Of a stretch of 34,180 bases of DNA, positions 1 through 8,207 are shown piece by piece. Position 1 is the stretch's first letter. Each line of letters begins with the position of its first letter. The notes below the pieces were generated by a model that worked only from the letters and a program-made list of their open reading frames with translations, had not been told where the DNA came from and did no database searches. The position numbers and the translations under genes are program-made. The DNA comes from Chrysochromulina tobinii (lineage: Eukaryota > Haptophyta > Prymnesiales > Chrysochromulinaceae): the NCBI GenBank assembly GCA_001275005.1, contig JWZX01002778.1, forward strand, positions 1-34,180, read 5' to 3'.

Positions 1-377
1 AACAACCAAAAAACCGACCCCTCTGCATGGCCACGGAAAACATTTTCTTCGAACCTACTCGAAACCTACGCCGACCATATGATCTATTCTTGGAAACCCG
101 CGGAGGCCGGAGAGAGAGCGTCTAGCTATATTTGTGAAAGAAAGATGAAAGTGTTGTGTATTTGTTCATTTTTGTGCTTTGTATGTCACCGACTCCGCGA
201 GCGGTTTGGCTTGCATGCATCGCATGCGGCAACTTCGAACTTGCATGCTTCGAAAAAGTGGCGCGGACGAAACGCCCAGATTTGGTTCGCAAGCTGCTCT
301 GCAAGGCGACGGTCCAGAACGATGGCGCAACCGTCTGTCGAGGCTGCGGTCCCACACGTCGACTTGGTTGTAGAATC
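1..377. other. 5' flank of the FHA/EF-hand gene
   Basis: No convincing gene is visible here. The frame of the following gene stays open upstream to an in-frame ATG at 183. That leaves room for a 65-residue Cys-rich extension, but it matches no domain I know. The segment is most likely promoter plus 5' UTR. Confidence 0.4.
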
Positions 378-2105
378 ATGAATGACCGGCCGAGCTACCG
401 CCTGGTCCCGTCGCTCGGCACCTATGAACTGATGACTATCGCACCTGCTCAGAACGTACTCATCGGCCGCAGCGCTGTGGTCCCTGTCCCACCCTCTGGC
501 CAACTGCCGACCTTCTATGTGAGGATTTCAGATCCGACCATCTCGAAGCAGCACGCGCACCTCGCCCTCTCTGCCGACGGCACAGTGCTCACGCTCACCG
601 ATGTGTCTACCAACGGCACCTTTGTCGATGGTTTGAGGGTGCCTCGTGGCAGCGCAATGGAGCTCGAGAGCGGCGACGTGCTCTCCTTCGCCACCACCGA
701 CCAGCAATCTGTCACGCTGCCATTCTTCAAAGTCATGTTGGTCACCAAAACGCCGGAGCCGGTATCAGAGCCAGCCCCGCCGCCCGAGACCCATATGGAT
801 AAACGAGACAGTGTGCCCGTCGAGAACGTAGCCTTCACCCTCACCTTGAAAATTGGCGAAGTGACCGTCGAAAGTGCCAAGGCCATCGGCGTGGCCACAG
901 TCGACAGCGTCAAGGCCGTCGGTACAGCGACGGCGGGCGGAGCCGCCTATGTCGGTAAGAAGAGTCTTGAAGGCGCCAAGGCCTTCGGCGACGGCGTCAA
1001 GGCCACCGGCAGCCTCGTGGCAACAGGGCTAGAGAAGACGCTAATGACGCTCGGCGTCACCGCGGCCTTCCAGGCAGTTTTTGGCGAGAGCATCGACAAG
1101 TCGGACGTGGGCCTGGAGGCGGCCTTTGCCAAGTTGGACACGAACAAGAGCGGCAAGATCAACTGCGCCGAGATGAAGGCGTACATCTCCAGTGTGTACG
1201 AAGAGGGTAACGACGACGACACAATCATCGCCGAAATGATGGCGAGCGCGGACATGAACCTGGACGGCGAGATGGACCTCGATGAGTTCAAGATCATCAT
1301 GCGCTCAGCGCCCATGAAGTCAGACGGGGCCCTAGGCGGCGCCGTCGATGCTACTGTCGGAGCAACTGTGGGTGGCATCAAGGCCATTGGCGATGGCGCC
1401 GCCTTTTTCGTGTCAACCCCCATCAAGGCCGTGTCAACCCCCATCAAGGCTTGGCTTGCACAGCGTGAGGTGGAGAGCAAAGATGGTGGCGACTCTATGG
1501 ATGAGAATCTAGATGCGAATCTGGAATCGGAAGATCCGGAGCCCGCAACGCCGAGCGTAGCACGCAAGTCGGGCACGAGGACGCCGGAGACGCTCGTGTC
1601 TGAGATCGTTGCAGACTACTTATGGAGAGCACGTAACAGCGAGGGCATCTTTGATGGGGTCCTTGAGGAGCGTCATGAGGAGGTGCCGCCGTCCACGCAC
1701 AGCCACAGCTTGTCGTCGCGTATCTTGCTATGGCTTGGCAGGGGGGTGCGCAGCAGGAAGCGCAGGAGCACGAGCACGAGCACGAGCGAGTCGTCCAACT
1801 CCAAAATCATGGACAAAGTGCGATCGGCGCCGCTGAGCGCCGCGCTGCGGCGCTCAGCTTCCTTTCACGCCCGAGAGTCCGCAAAAGCACGCGAGTCGTT
1901 CGCTCGGACGAGACGCACTGAAGTCCAACTAGTCTTAGCCTCTCATGAACGGGCCCCTCATGAACTGGCGTCCGCGGCAGAACGGGAGGCCACTGCGAAG
2001 ATGGCCCAGATCCAGAAAAGCATCGCGGAAGAGCAGAGGCAAGATGACTGGGTTCAAGGCCCCATGTACAATCAGCCGAGGATTGAGAGGATGGTCCCTC
2101 CTTGA
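378..2105 (+). CDS. FHA-domain protein with paired EF-hands
   Basis: The protein has 575 residues if started at ATG 378; an in-frame ATG at 183 would add 65. Residues about 7-110 form an FHA (phosphothreonine-binding) domain with its hallmark residues: GR at 30-31, SKQH at 56-59 and DVSTNG at 75-80. An Ala/Gly/Lys-rich segment of loose repeats (AKAIGVA, VKAVGTA, AKAFGDG type) follows. Two canonical EF-hand loops come next, at 254-265 (DTNKSGKINCAE) and 292-303 (DMNLDGEMDLDE), so calcium binding is likely. A tandem VSTPIKA repeat precedes a low-complexity Ser/Arg-rich C-terminus. The 378 start puts the FHA domain at the N-terminus and skips a featureless stretch. A role as a calcium-regulated phosphopeptide adaptor is inference. 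I do not recognise a specific orthologue. Confidence 0.8.
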   Translation: MNDRPSYRLVPSLGTYELMTIAPAQNVLIGRSAVVPVPPSGQLPTFYVRISDPTISKQHAHLALSADGTVLTLTDVSTNGTFVDGLRVPRGSAMELESGDVLSFATTDQQSVTLPFFKVMLVTKTPEPVSEPAPPPETHMDKRDSVPVENVAFTLTLKIGEVTVESAKAIGVATVDSVKAVGTATAGGAAYVGKKSLEGAKAFGDGVKATGSLVATGLEKTLMTLGVTAAFQAVFGESIDKSDVGLEAAFAKLDTNKSGKINCAEMKAYISSVYEEGNDDDTIIAEMMASADMNLDGEMDLDEFKIIMRSAPMKSDGALGGAVDATVGATVGGIKAIGDGAAFFVSTPIKAVSTPIKAWLAQREVESKDGGDSMDENLDANLESEDPEPATPSVARKSGTRTPETLVSEIVADYLWRARNSEGIFDGVLEERHEEVPPSTHSHSLSSRILLWLGRGVRSRKRRSTSTSTSESSNSKIMDKVRSAPLSAALRRSASFHARESAKARESFARTRRTEVQLVLASHERAPHELASAAEREATAKMAQIQKSIAEEQRQDDWVQGPMYNQPRIERMVPP

Positions 2106-2610
2106 AGGTTCGAGAGCACAGCATTCGAGCATGCAAGGACGCAAGGAGACGGCTCGCTCTGCCGGCTGCTGGTCCTGCTCTCGATACTCGAAGTGTAAAT
2201 CGACTATAGGGTCGGCCGGTGTTAGGCCGGTGTGCGACAACTTTGCTAAACATTGAAGTCTGCCCATGGTCCGATACATCCGCGCACAGCTTGGGTCCGC
2301 GCACGGGCGCACGGCACAGCACGGTCGACCAGTGGCCACAAGGTCGACCACGGGTACTTCGTCTTCTCGTATCTCGATTATCGATCGATTATCGCCTCAA
2401 ATATAAGTAACTCTAACTGTCTTCACATACACATTATTCACGTGAATCTCCGGATACTAACCACACGAGCATGAAATGATGGCACACTGAATAGACTGAT
2501 AGAACGCATGCCCTATTGCCGTACACACCGGCGGCGGCGCCGCCTCGAGCGCACCCCTTGAGTCTTGACCCAATTGTCTTGCCCGCCACGCGAACCCCCA
2601 CATGCCCCCA

Positions 2611-2896
2611 CTGAGTTCAATAATCTTCAAAATCAGGTGGTGGGGATAGTGTGTGAATCCAGAAAGAACCTCCCCCTACCCCTTTCCCAAAGGCCCTTTG
2701 GGTCAACCACTGAGTTCAAAATCAGGTGGTGGGGATGTGTGTGAATCCAGAAAGAATAGTGAATACCTCCCCCTATTGAATTCATATCCCTTTATGGATC
2801 ATACAACCCCGGACTGAGTTCAAAATCTTCAGGTGGTCTGGGGATAGTGTGCACGTGCGGTGTGTGAATCCAGAAAGAATTAGAATACCTCCCCCT
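2611..2896. repeat. Three imperfect direct repeats, about 100 bp period
   Basis: Units begin at 2611, 2710 and 2814 with CTGAGTTCAA. Each continues through a CAGGTGGT.GGGGAT block and GTGTGAATCCAGAAAGAA, and ends in ACCTCCCCCT (near 2677, 2774 and 2896). The units differ by small internal indels, for example a missing ATCTTCAA block in unit 2 and an inserted GCACGTGCGG in unit 3. The array is non-coding. Its function is unknown. Confidence 0.85.
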
Positions 2897-2974
2897 CGCC
2901 TGTGTGAGCCCTGGTAACTAACCTGTACCCCTTTAGGTGGCGCGCGGTCAAAAGAAAAGCCAGACGTCGCCAAG

Positions 2975-3030
2975 CCCCCGCCCCCCCCCCGGCCCCGGCC
3001 CCGGGCGCCGGGGCGCCGGCCCGGGCGGCG
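2975..3030. repeat. GC-only self-complementary tract
   Basis: A C-homopolymer run is followed by nested palindromic words (GGCGCC twice, CCCCGGG, CCCGGG). The tract could fold into a very stable hairpin. It may also be a place where assembly or sequencing is unreliable. Confidence 0.6.
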
Positions 3031-3347
3031 GTGAGAGCTTCTCAGCTTCAGCCTGCGCTGTTGTTCACGGATTTGAGACAATTCCGGTATAACCAACGCA
3101 GGTTAAACTGGGGTGGGACACAATGCCCATCCACCTCACTCAGGGGAATGTGTTAATGGCGCTACACATTCTAATACACATCCTGTGTGGGGCCACATGG
3201 CACATTCTCGCCCCGGTGTCGCTATGTGCAACTATGGCCATGGCTCACGTCCGTGGCACGTCGCCCGCGCTCTCCGCGGCCACTTCAGGTTCCGACGGCG
3301 GCGACAGCTCTGCCAGGCGGTCCTGCCGGCGTCCGCCCGCGCGCCGC

Positions 3348-4460
3348 CTAGTCCATCGGCTCGGCCTTCTGCACCGACGCCTCCTCCCACAGGTTGGCGT
3401 ACAGAGCCGTAGAGAGGTACCGCTCGCCAAAAGAAGGGATGATGCACACGATGGTCTTGCCGTTGTTCTCGGGGCGCGCGGCGAGCTGCTTGGCGGCCCA
3501 CACGGACGCGCCCGACGAGATGCCGCACATGACGCCCTCGGTCGTCGCCATCATGCGCGCCGTCGCCATAGCGTCGTCATCACTCACCAGCATCACCTCG
3601 TCGAACATCGACACATCCGCATTGCCAGGCACGAAGCCGGCGCCGATGCCCTGAATCTTGTGCGGGCCCATGTGCTTGCCGCCCGAGAGCACGGGCGACG
3701 AGACCGGCTCGAGCGCCACAATCTTGCACGACGGCTTCAGCGGCTTGATGTACTGCGCGCAGCCTGTGATCGTGCCTCCGGTGCCAATGCCACCCACCAG
3801 GATGTCGATCTCGCCGTCCGTGTCGGCCCAAATCTCGGGGCCGGTGGTCTCGCGGTGGATCTTCGGGTTGTCGGGGTTGTTGAACTGCTGCAGCATCTTG
3901 GCCTTTGAGCCCATCTCGGCCACGATCATCTCCGCCTTCTTGACAGCGCCGGACATGCCCTTGGCCGCGGGCGTGAGCACGAGCTTCGCACCGAGCGCCT
4001 TGAGCATGACGCGGCGCTCCATGGACATGGACTCGGGCATCGTAAGAATGAGCTCGTACCCCTTGGCCGCGGCCACCATCGCGAGCGCGATGCCCGTGTT
4101 CCCCGATGTAGGCTCGACGAGCGTAGTCACGCCCGGGGTGATGTCGCCACGCTGCTCCGCCTCGGTGATCATCGAGTAGCCAATGCGGTCCTTGACGGAG
4201 CTGCACGGCTCCATCGACTCAAGCTTCGCCAGGATGCGGCAGTTGGGGACGTCGGCGACCGAGCGACCCAGCTGAAGCAGCGGAGTGTTGCCGATCAGCT
4301 CAGTGATCGACTTGGCAATCTTTGGCTTCGTGCGCACGCCAACCATGTCGCCGAGCTTGGAAACTTGCATCGAGACGGCGGGTGCGCGGCCGGCGGAGTG
4401 CAGCGGCGCCGTCGGGCTTACCACGTAGGCCGAGATGAGTGCGCAGGCGAGTGAAAGCAT
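3348..4460 (-). CDS. Cysteine synthase (O-acetylserine (thiol)lyase), probably plastidial
   Basis: The protein has 370 residues, a normal length for an organellar OAS-TL. It is a PLP enzyme that makes cysteine from O-acetylserine and sulfide. The PLP lysine is K90 in the motif [12 protein letters not shown]. The substrate and phosphate loops PTSGNTG (117-123) and GTGGTITG are intact. The first 35 or so residues look like a signal peptide ([14 protein letters not shown]) followed by an Ala/Ser/Arg-rich stretch ending APAVSMQ, a pattern typical of bipartite plastid targeting in secondary-plastid algae. The catalytic fold begins near [14 protein letters not shown] (51-64). The ATG at 4460 is the only start that includes this leader. 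The gene is divergent from the predicted lumenal protein gene at 4611. Enzyme assignment is firm; plastid location is inferred. Confidence 0.95.
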   Translation of the reverse strand: MLSLACALISAYVVSPTAPLHSAGRAPAVSMQVSKLGDMVGVRTKPKIAKSITELIGNTPLLQLGRSVADVPNCRILAKLESMEPCSSVKDRIGYSMITEAEQRGDITPGVTTLVEPTSGNTGIALAMVAAAKGYELILTMPESMSMERRVMLKALGAKLVLTPAAKGMSGAVKKAEMIVAEMGSKAKMLQQFNNPDNPKIHRETTGPEIWADTDGEIDILVGGIGTGGTITGCAQYIKPLKPSCKIVALEPVSSPVLSGGKHMGPHKIQGIGAGFVPGNADVSMFDEVMLVSDDDAMATARMMATTEGVMCGISSGASVWAAKQLAARPENNGKTIVCIIPSFGERYLSTALYANLWEEASVQKAEPMD

Positions 4461-4610
4461 TGCGTTTTCGGCGCGACTTGATCAGTGAGTCCTGGTCGCC
4501 CTCGTGATGACTGCATATTCACACTGAAATAGCGGGTCCCCAAAAATTTCAGCATCCGGAAGATGGCGCCAAGGGCGCGCAGTCAAGAAACTGAGTAGAC
4601 TACGGATGTC
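4461..4610. promoter_or_regulatory. Divergent promoter region, 150 bp
   Basis: This spacer separates the start codons of cysteine synthase (-) and the predicted thylakoid-lumen protein (+), so both promoters must lie in or near it. No TATA-like box is obvious. Both products look plastid-bound, so a shared bidirectional promoter is plausible but unproven. Confidence 0.5.
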
Positions 4611-5543
4611 ATGTGCGTATCGAAAAAGCGACGAGCGTCAAATCGAAGTGGCGATCGACGCAACGCGCGACACAAAATGCGGCTTCTAACGCGCGAGCAA
4701 TTGCTCACGTCAGCGACGGCACTGTGCATCCGCTTCCTGGTACCAGCATCGACTGGGCTCATCGTGCCGGACGCCGCGCATGCGGCCGTCAAATTCTCAA
4801 ATGGAGCTGAGGAAATACGAAAGGCGGCCTCGTTGATACCAGGCTATGGGCCACCCGACATCTCTTACCCGCCAGTCTTCCTAGGGCGATGGAGAGTTGA
4901 GAGCCGCATGGTGAACGTGACGACGCCGCTCGGCGAGGACGTGGCGCCCATGGACCAGCTCAAGACCGCACGGCAGCTCATGGCAGCCGAGCGGCCGCTC
5001 AGCTTTGAGCAGCGCTTCGTGGAGGCCGAGGGCGGCGCGAGTGGGGTGGTGCTTGCACGCGAGAACAGCGACTCGCTAGCGCTGTCCCTGAAGAATTATG
5101 GCGGCGGCATGGTGATCGCCGATAGAGCCTTCAATGCAGAGCACCGCGCAGCCGCACAGCCGGGCGCGGCGCCCTTGCAAGACTTCACGGCGCGCTGGGA
5201 GCCGACGAATCCCAATGTGCTGACGCTGGCCTCACGTGGCACCGTGGTCGAGACCAAGGTGACCAAGCGCTCGTTCCAGCAGCCATTCGACGGCGCCTTC
5301 GGCACGTCAGAATACGTGCGGATCGCGGACGCGGGCTCCGAGGGCGTCCTTGGCGGCGTGCCCAACATCAAGGCGTCGCGCGTGCAGATCAAGTACAAGT
5401 GGGACGGCGCGAACCCAAGCGTCATCGAGGCGATCGAGCTCGCGCAGGTCTTCGATCCGACGCAGACGGGGTTCGCCGATCTCGCCGGAGCGACGCCAGT
5501 CTTGACCACGAAAGCGCGGTTACTGTTCACGCGTCAGAAGTAA
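4611..5543 (+). CDS. Predicted thylakoid-lumen protein, DUF6816-like
   Basis: The protein has 310 residues from ATG 4611; an in-frame ATG at 4677 gives 288. After a basic N-terminus (SKKRRASNRSG) comes a hydrophobic stretch ending in DAAHA|AVKFSNG. That is a typical AxA processing site for lumen or export signal peptides. The mature part begins around GYGPPDISYPPVFLGRWRVE and contains the beta-rich pattern I associate with DUF6816, a plant, algal and cyanobacterial family of unknown function with lipocalin or fibrillin-like character (YPxxFLGxWxVxS, then an RF motif, and a C-terminal YKW...IEAIELAQVF). The family name is from memory and moderately sure. Lumen targeting follows from the leader. 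The gene is divergent from cysteine synthase. No catalytic residues are evident. Confidence 0.75.
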   Translation: MCVSKKRRASNRSGDRRNARHKMRLLTREQLLTSATALCIRFLVPASTGLIVPDAAHAAVKFSNGAEEIRKAASLIPGYGPPDISYPPVFLGRWRVESRMVNVTTPLGEDVAPMDQLKTARQLMAAERPLSFEQRFVEAEGGASGVVLARENSDSLALSLKNYGGGMVIADRAFNAEHRAAAQPGAAPLQDFTARWEPTNPNVLTLASRGTVVETKVTKRSFQQPFDGAFGTSEYVRIADAGSEGVLGGVPNIKASRVQIKYKWDGANPSVIEAIELAQVFDPTQTGFADLAGATPVLTTKARLLFTRQK

Positions 5544-5929
5544 CCTCTCAGATTGAAGATAGGTGCTTGTGTACACGTTGAGTTGAGGATTGAGACACAG
5601 ACACATCCGTCCTACAGTTCGGGGTACACGGGACGGACCGTGTGAGCGGGCTCGCACACATTATGGCGCCAAAGCAAGCGAATGTGCAATGTCCCACTGT
5701 TGCAGCACAAGTGCGGTAACAAACGTCGACCGAGCTCTTTGTCGAGACACCCGAAACCTACCGGTGAATGACTCGCTCACCTCAATCGGGACTCACCCGT
5801 TGTTCAAGAACTTGAACTTGAACTTGAACTTGTGAAGTCCTTACAAACTTGCCGTTCGCGGAATAAACATGTGTTCAGGTGCCTCCTGCTTGCGAGGGCG
5901 TGCCGACGCTCGCCACTTGTCAGAGCACC
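5544..5929. other. Spacer upstream of the CS/armadillo gene
   Basis: There is no gene in this 386 bp spacer. It holds one variant of the recurring palindromic motif (TACCGGTG at 5759-5766) and an AACTTG hexanucleotide microsatellite near 5809-5832. The latter 100 bp are presumably the promoter and 5' UTR of the next gene. Confidence 0.5.
5809..5832. repeat. (AACTTG)4 hexanucleotide microsatellite
   Basis: Four perfect AACTTG units are preceded by GTTCAAG, which is their reverse complement, so a small hairpin is possible. It lies about 100 bp before the start codon of the CS/armadillo gene. Confidence 0.8.
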
Positions 5930-7981
5930 ATGATCTCCGGCCGAGTCAAGGAGGACAAGATCAAGTCGGGCGAGGAGCTGCGGTTGGCGCTTGCCGCATC
6001 GTGTGAGAACGAGGCCTTCCGTGCCCTCGACAACGCGATGCTCAACAGGCTGCTCGACTTCGCGCAGATGTCGCGAGACGACCCGAAGCGTGACCCACTC
6101 GAGCTCAAGCAGTCGCTCGCGGCAATCAGCCCTTCGCTCGGCGCGCTCAAGCTCAGGCAGCGCAAGGCGATGATGGTTGCTCTCGAGAACCACATAGCTC
6201 TCGCCAGCCGTCACAACCTGCCGGAGCGGCTGTTCGTCGATGGTGGCTGGCCGCCCAAGGAGCCCGAGCCCGAACCGCCACGCGCGGCCCCCAAGCAGGG
6301 CATGCAGGTGATGATCTCACCCTCGCCGCTCAGCGGCGAGGGCGAGGGCTTCACGTGGACCCAGACAGAGACGGAGCTCACAATCACGGTGTGCTTGCCA
6401 GAGGGTACCCAGAAGCAGGAGGTGGCGATGCAGATGACGCCCAAGTTCGGCCCATCGCAGCAGCTCGTGGTGCGCTGCCGCTTCTGGCCGCTGCCTCTCC
6501 TCTCCGGCGTGCTACACCACGCGGTCGACGCATCGGAGGCTACGTGGCACCTCGACTCGAACTGTAAGGTGACCATCGATCTGCCTAAAATGGTTCCGCA
6601 GCTATGGAAGGGCACGCCTCCCGTGTTCGCGAGCGGCGCGGGGCCCCTCGCCGAGTACGCGCTGCCCGGGCTGCCCGCCGGGAGTGGCGCCGCCGAGGAC
6701 GCCGCCACGGGCGGCGGCGGCGCACCCGACGCGGCCGGCGGCGGCTGCTCGACAGCGCTCATCGCCGGAGTCGCTCCCGAGAGCGTGGTGCAAAAGATGG
6801 GGCAGCGGCCCACCGACCTCGCGCTCCAGCTGCAAGGGTGCGCCGTGCTCGGCGCGCTGCTCGACGCCGACCCTGGAAAGGGCCTCGCCGCCGCCAACGC
6901 GCGCGCCATCCCGGTGCTGCTGCGTATCCTTCGGCTCCATGGGCATCAATCTGAGGTCCAGCTGGCGGCGTGGCGCCCGCTGCTCCAGATGGTGGCCGCG
7001 CACCCGTACCTGCGCAAGGTCCTCCTCGATGCGGGCTGCATGCGGCTTGTGCTCTCGGGGCTCGATGCATGCCGGGCCGACCCGATCGTGCTCACGCAGC
7101 TGTGCCTCGTGGCTCGTTCACTCCTCCCGTCGACGCCGCCGCGACCCTTCGTCGAAAGTGGTGGCCTCGAGCTCATTGTTGAGGCGATGCTGACGCACCC
7201 GGGCTGCGCGCCTCTGCTCGAGACGGGCGGCGCGTGCCTGCACATGCTCTCGGGCGTCAACCACATCGTGCGTCGCATGATCCTGCGCATGGAGGTATTA
7301 CCAACGATGCTTGCGCTCTGTACGTCCGAGCCTTGCCGCGACTGCTTGCATGAGGTGACGCTTGGACTGGTCGCACAGCTCTCGAGAGGGGATGCCTCAT
7401 GCGCGCCCCTCTTCCGCATGCAAGTTCAGGCTGCAGGGCTCCTCGAGGCGCTCAGGCGCTTCCCCGCAGCTCCCGAGCTGCAGGCCGATGGAGCGCGCGC
7501 GCTCGCGACGCTCGTGGGTACCGAAGAGGCCGTGCTCACGTTTATTGCCGAGGGCGGCCTCGAGCACCTGCTTCAAGTGCGTGCAGGCGCGGGCGAGCTG
7601 TCGACGGTCGTCAATGAGGTGGCCAACGTGCTCGAGCAGGCCGTGTGCACCATGTGCGAGGCGATTGATGAGGAGGCTCCTGAAGATGAGCTCGACGCGA
7701 TCTCGATGGCCGAGCTGCTGCGCGAGATGGCGGAGGCGGCGCACGAGCGCCGGCGCCGCGCGGCCGAAGCCAAGCGCGAGGCTGAGGAGCGCGCGCGCGA
7801 AGAGGCCGAGGCGTGCCGCCGTGTGGAGGAGGCCCTCGAGAAGGCACGCGTCGAAGAGATCGAGGCGGCGCCCACGGCGTACGCAGGCTTCAGATGGGGC
7901 TCATCTTTCGACGACCCACGGCTCCTGAGCGCGGGCGACGCGCCCGACCCGCCGCGCATCGTCGAGCTCGACAACGACTAA
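5930..7981 (+). CDS. CS (p23/NudC-like) domain protein with armadillo-type repeats
   Basis: The protein has 683 residues from ATG 5930, the first ATG in this frame. A helical N-terminal region (1-100) is followed by a Pro/Glu-rich linker. A CS domain (about 143-230) follows, with the family pattern FTWTQTETELTITVCLP, then a G-L strand (LLSGVLHHAV), ATWHLDSNCKVTIDLPK and a final W. This arrangement is most like NudC-type co-chaperone domains. Residues about 265-560 are Leu/Ala-rich helical repeats typical of armadillo or HEAT folds (VQLAAWRPLLQMVAAHPYLR and similar). A charged coiled coil (about 590-650, Ala/Glu/Arg-rich) ends the protein. Such proteins usually act as chaperone adaptors for Hsp90 or dynein-related clients; that role is inference. 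The CS plus armadillo combination is not one I can tie to a named gene. Confidence 0.8.
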   Translation: MISGRVKEDKIKSGEELRLALAASCENEAFRALDNAMLNRLLDFAQMSRDDPKRDPLELKQSLAAISPSLGALKLRQRKAMMVALENHIALASRHNLPERLFVDGGWPPKEPEPEPPRAAPKQGMQVMISPSPLSGEGEGFTWTQTETELTITVCLPEGTQKQEVAMQMTPKFGPSQQLVVRCRFWPLPLLSGVLHHAVDASEATWHLDSNCKVTIDLPKMVPQLWKGTPPVFASGAGPLAEYALPGLPAGSGAAEDAATGGGGAPDAAGGGCSTALIAGVAPESVVQKMGQRPTDLALQLQGCAVLGALLDADPGKGLAAANARAIPVLLRILRLHGHQSEVQLAAWRPLLQMVAAHPYLRKVLLDAGCMRLVLSGLDACRADPIVLTQLCLVARSLLPSTPPRPFVESGGLELIVEAMLTHPGCAPLLETGGACLHMLSGVNHIVRRMILRMEVLPTMLALCTSEPCRDCLHEVTLGLVAQLSRGDASCAPLFRMQVQAAGLLEALRRFPAAPELQADGARALATLVGTEEAVLTFIAEGGLEHLLQVRAGAGELSTVVNEVANVLEQAVCTMCEAIDEEAPEDELDAISMAELLREMAEAAHERRRRAAEAKREAEERAREEAEACRRVEEALEKARVEEIEAAPTAYAGFRWGSSFDDPRLLSAGDAPDPPRIVELDND

Positions 7982-8207
7982 GTTCCTGGGGCCCTGGGGG
8001 GTGCAGGTGTACATGTTTGCTACCGGTACATTGTACTGAGAAATTCCGGTACCGGTCATTGTTCGCTATGAAAACTAGAAAATACACACGCGGGCAGTGT
8101 CTGTCGTGTTACATGTAACGTTCACGCCAGTTGGTTCACGCGGCTCCACCCCGGCGCCGGCGGCGCATCCGACCGCCGTGGGCGATCGCGATTGCCACAC
8201 GCGCGAC
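7982..8207. promoter_or_regulatory. Spacer with two TACCGGT motifs
   Basis: This spacer lies between two co-directional genes. The palindrome TACCGGTA occurs at 8021-8028 and TACCGGTC at 8050-8057, within 80 bp downstream of the preceding stop codon. The same core recurs in other spacers of this window, so it may be a 3'-end or promoter signal. Confidence 0.4.
8021..8028. promoter_or_regulatory. TACCGGTA palindrome
   Basis: This is an exact palindromic octamer 40 bp after the CS/armadillo gene stop. A TACCGGTC variant follows at 8050-8057. It is one of several copies restricted, by eye, to spacers. Confidence 0.35.

Larger units (their letters stand above)
2106..3347. other. 1.24 kb spacer without a credible gene
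   Basis: This spacer lies between the converging FHA and cysteine synthase genes. The only open frames are short, low-complexity or shadows of the neighbouring gene. It contains a three-unit repeat array (2611-2896) and a GC-only palindromic tract (about 2975-3030). Nothing else could be recognised. Confidence 0.55.

Noticed and set aside
3123-3908. 261-residue plus-strand open frame
   Set aside because: It is antisense to cysteine synthase, with Arg/His-rich composition typical of a GC-rich shadow frame.
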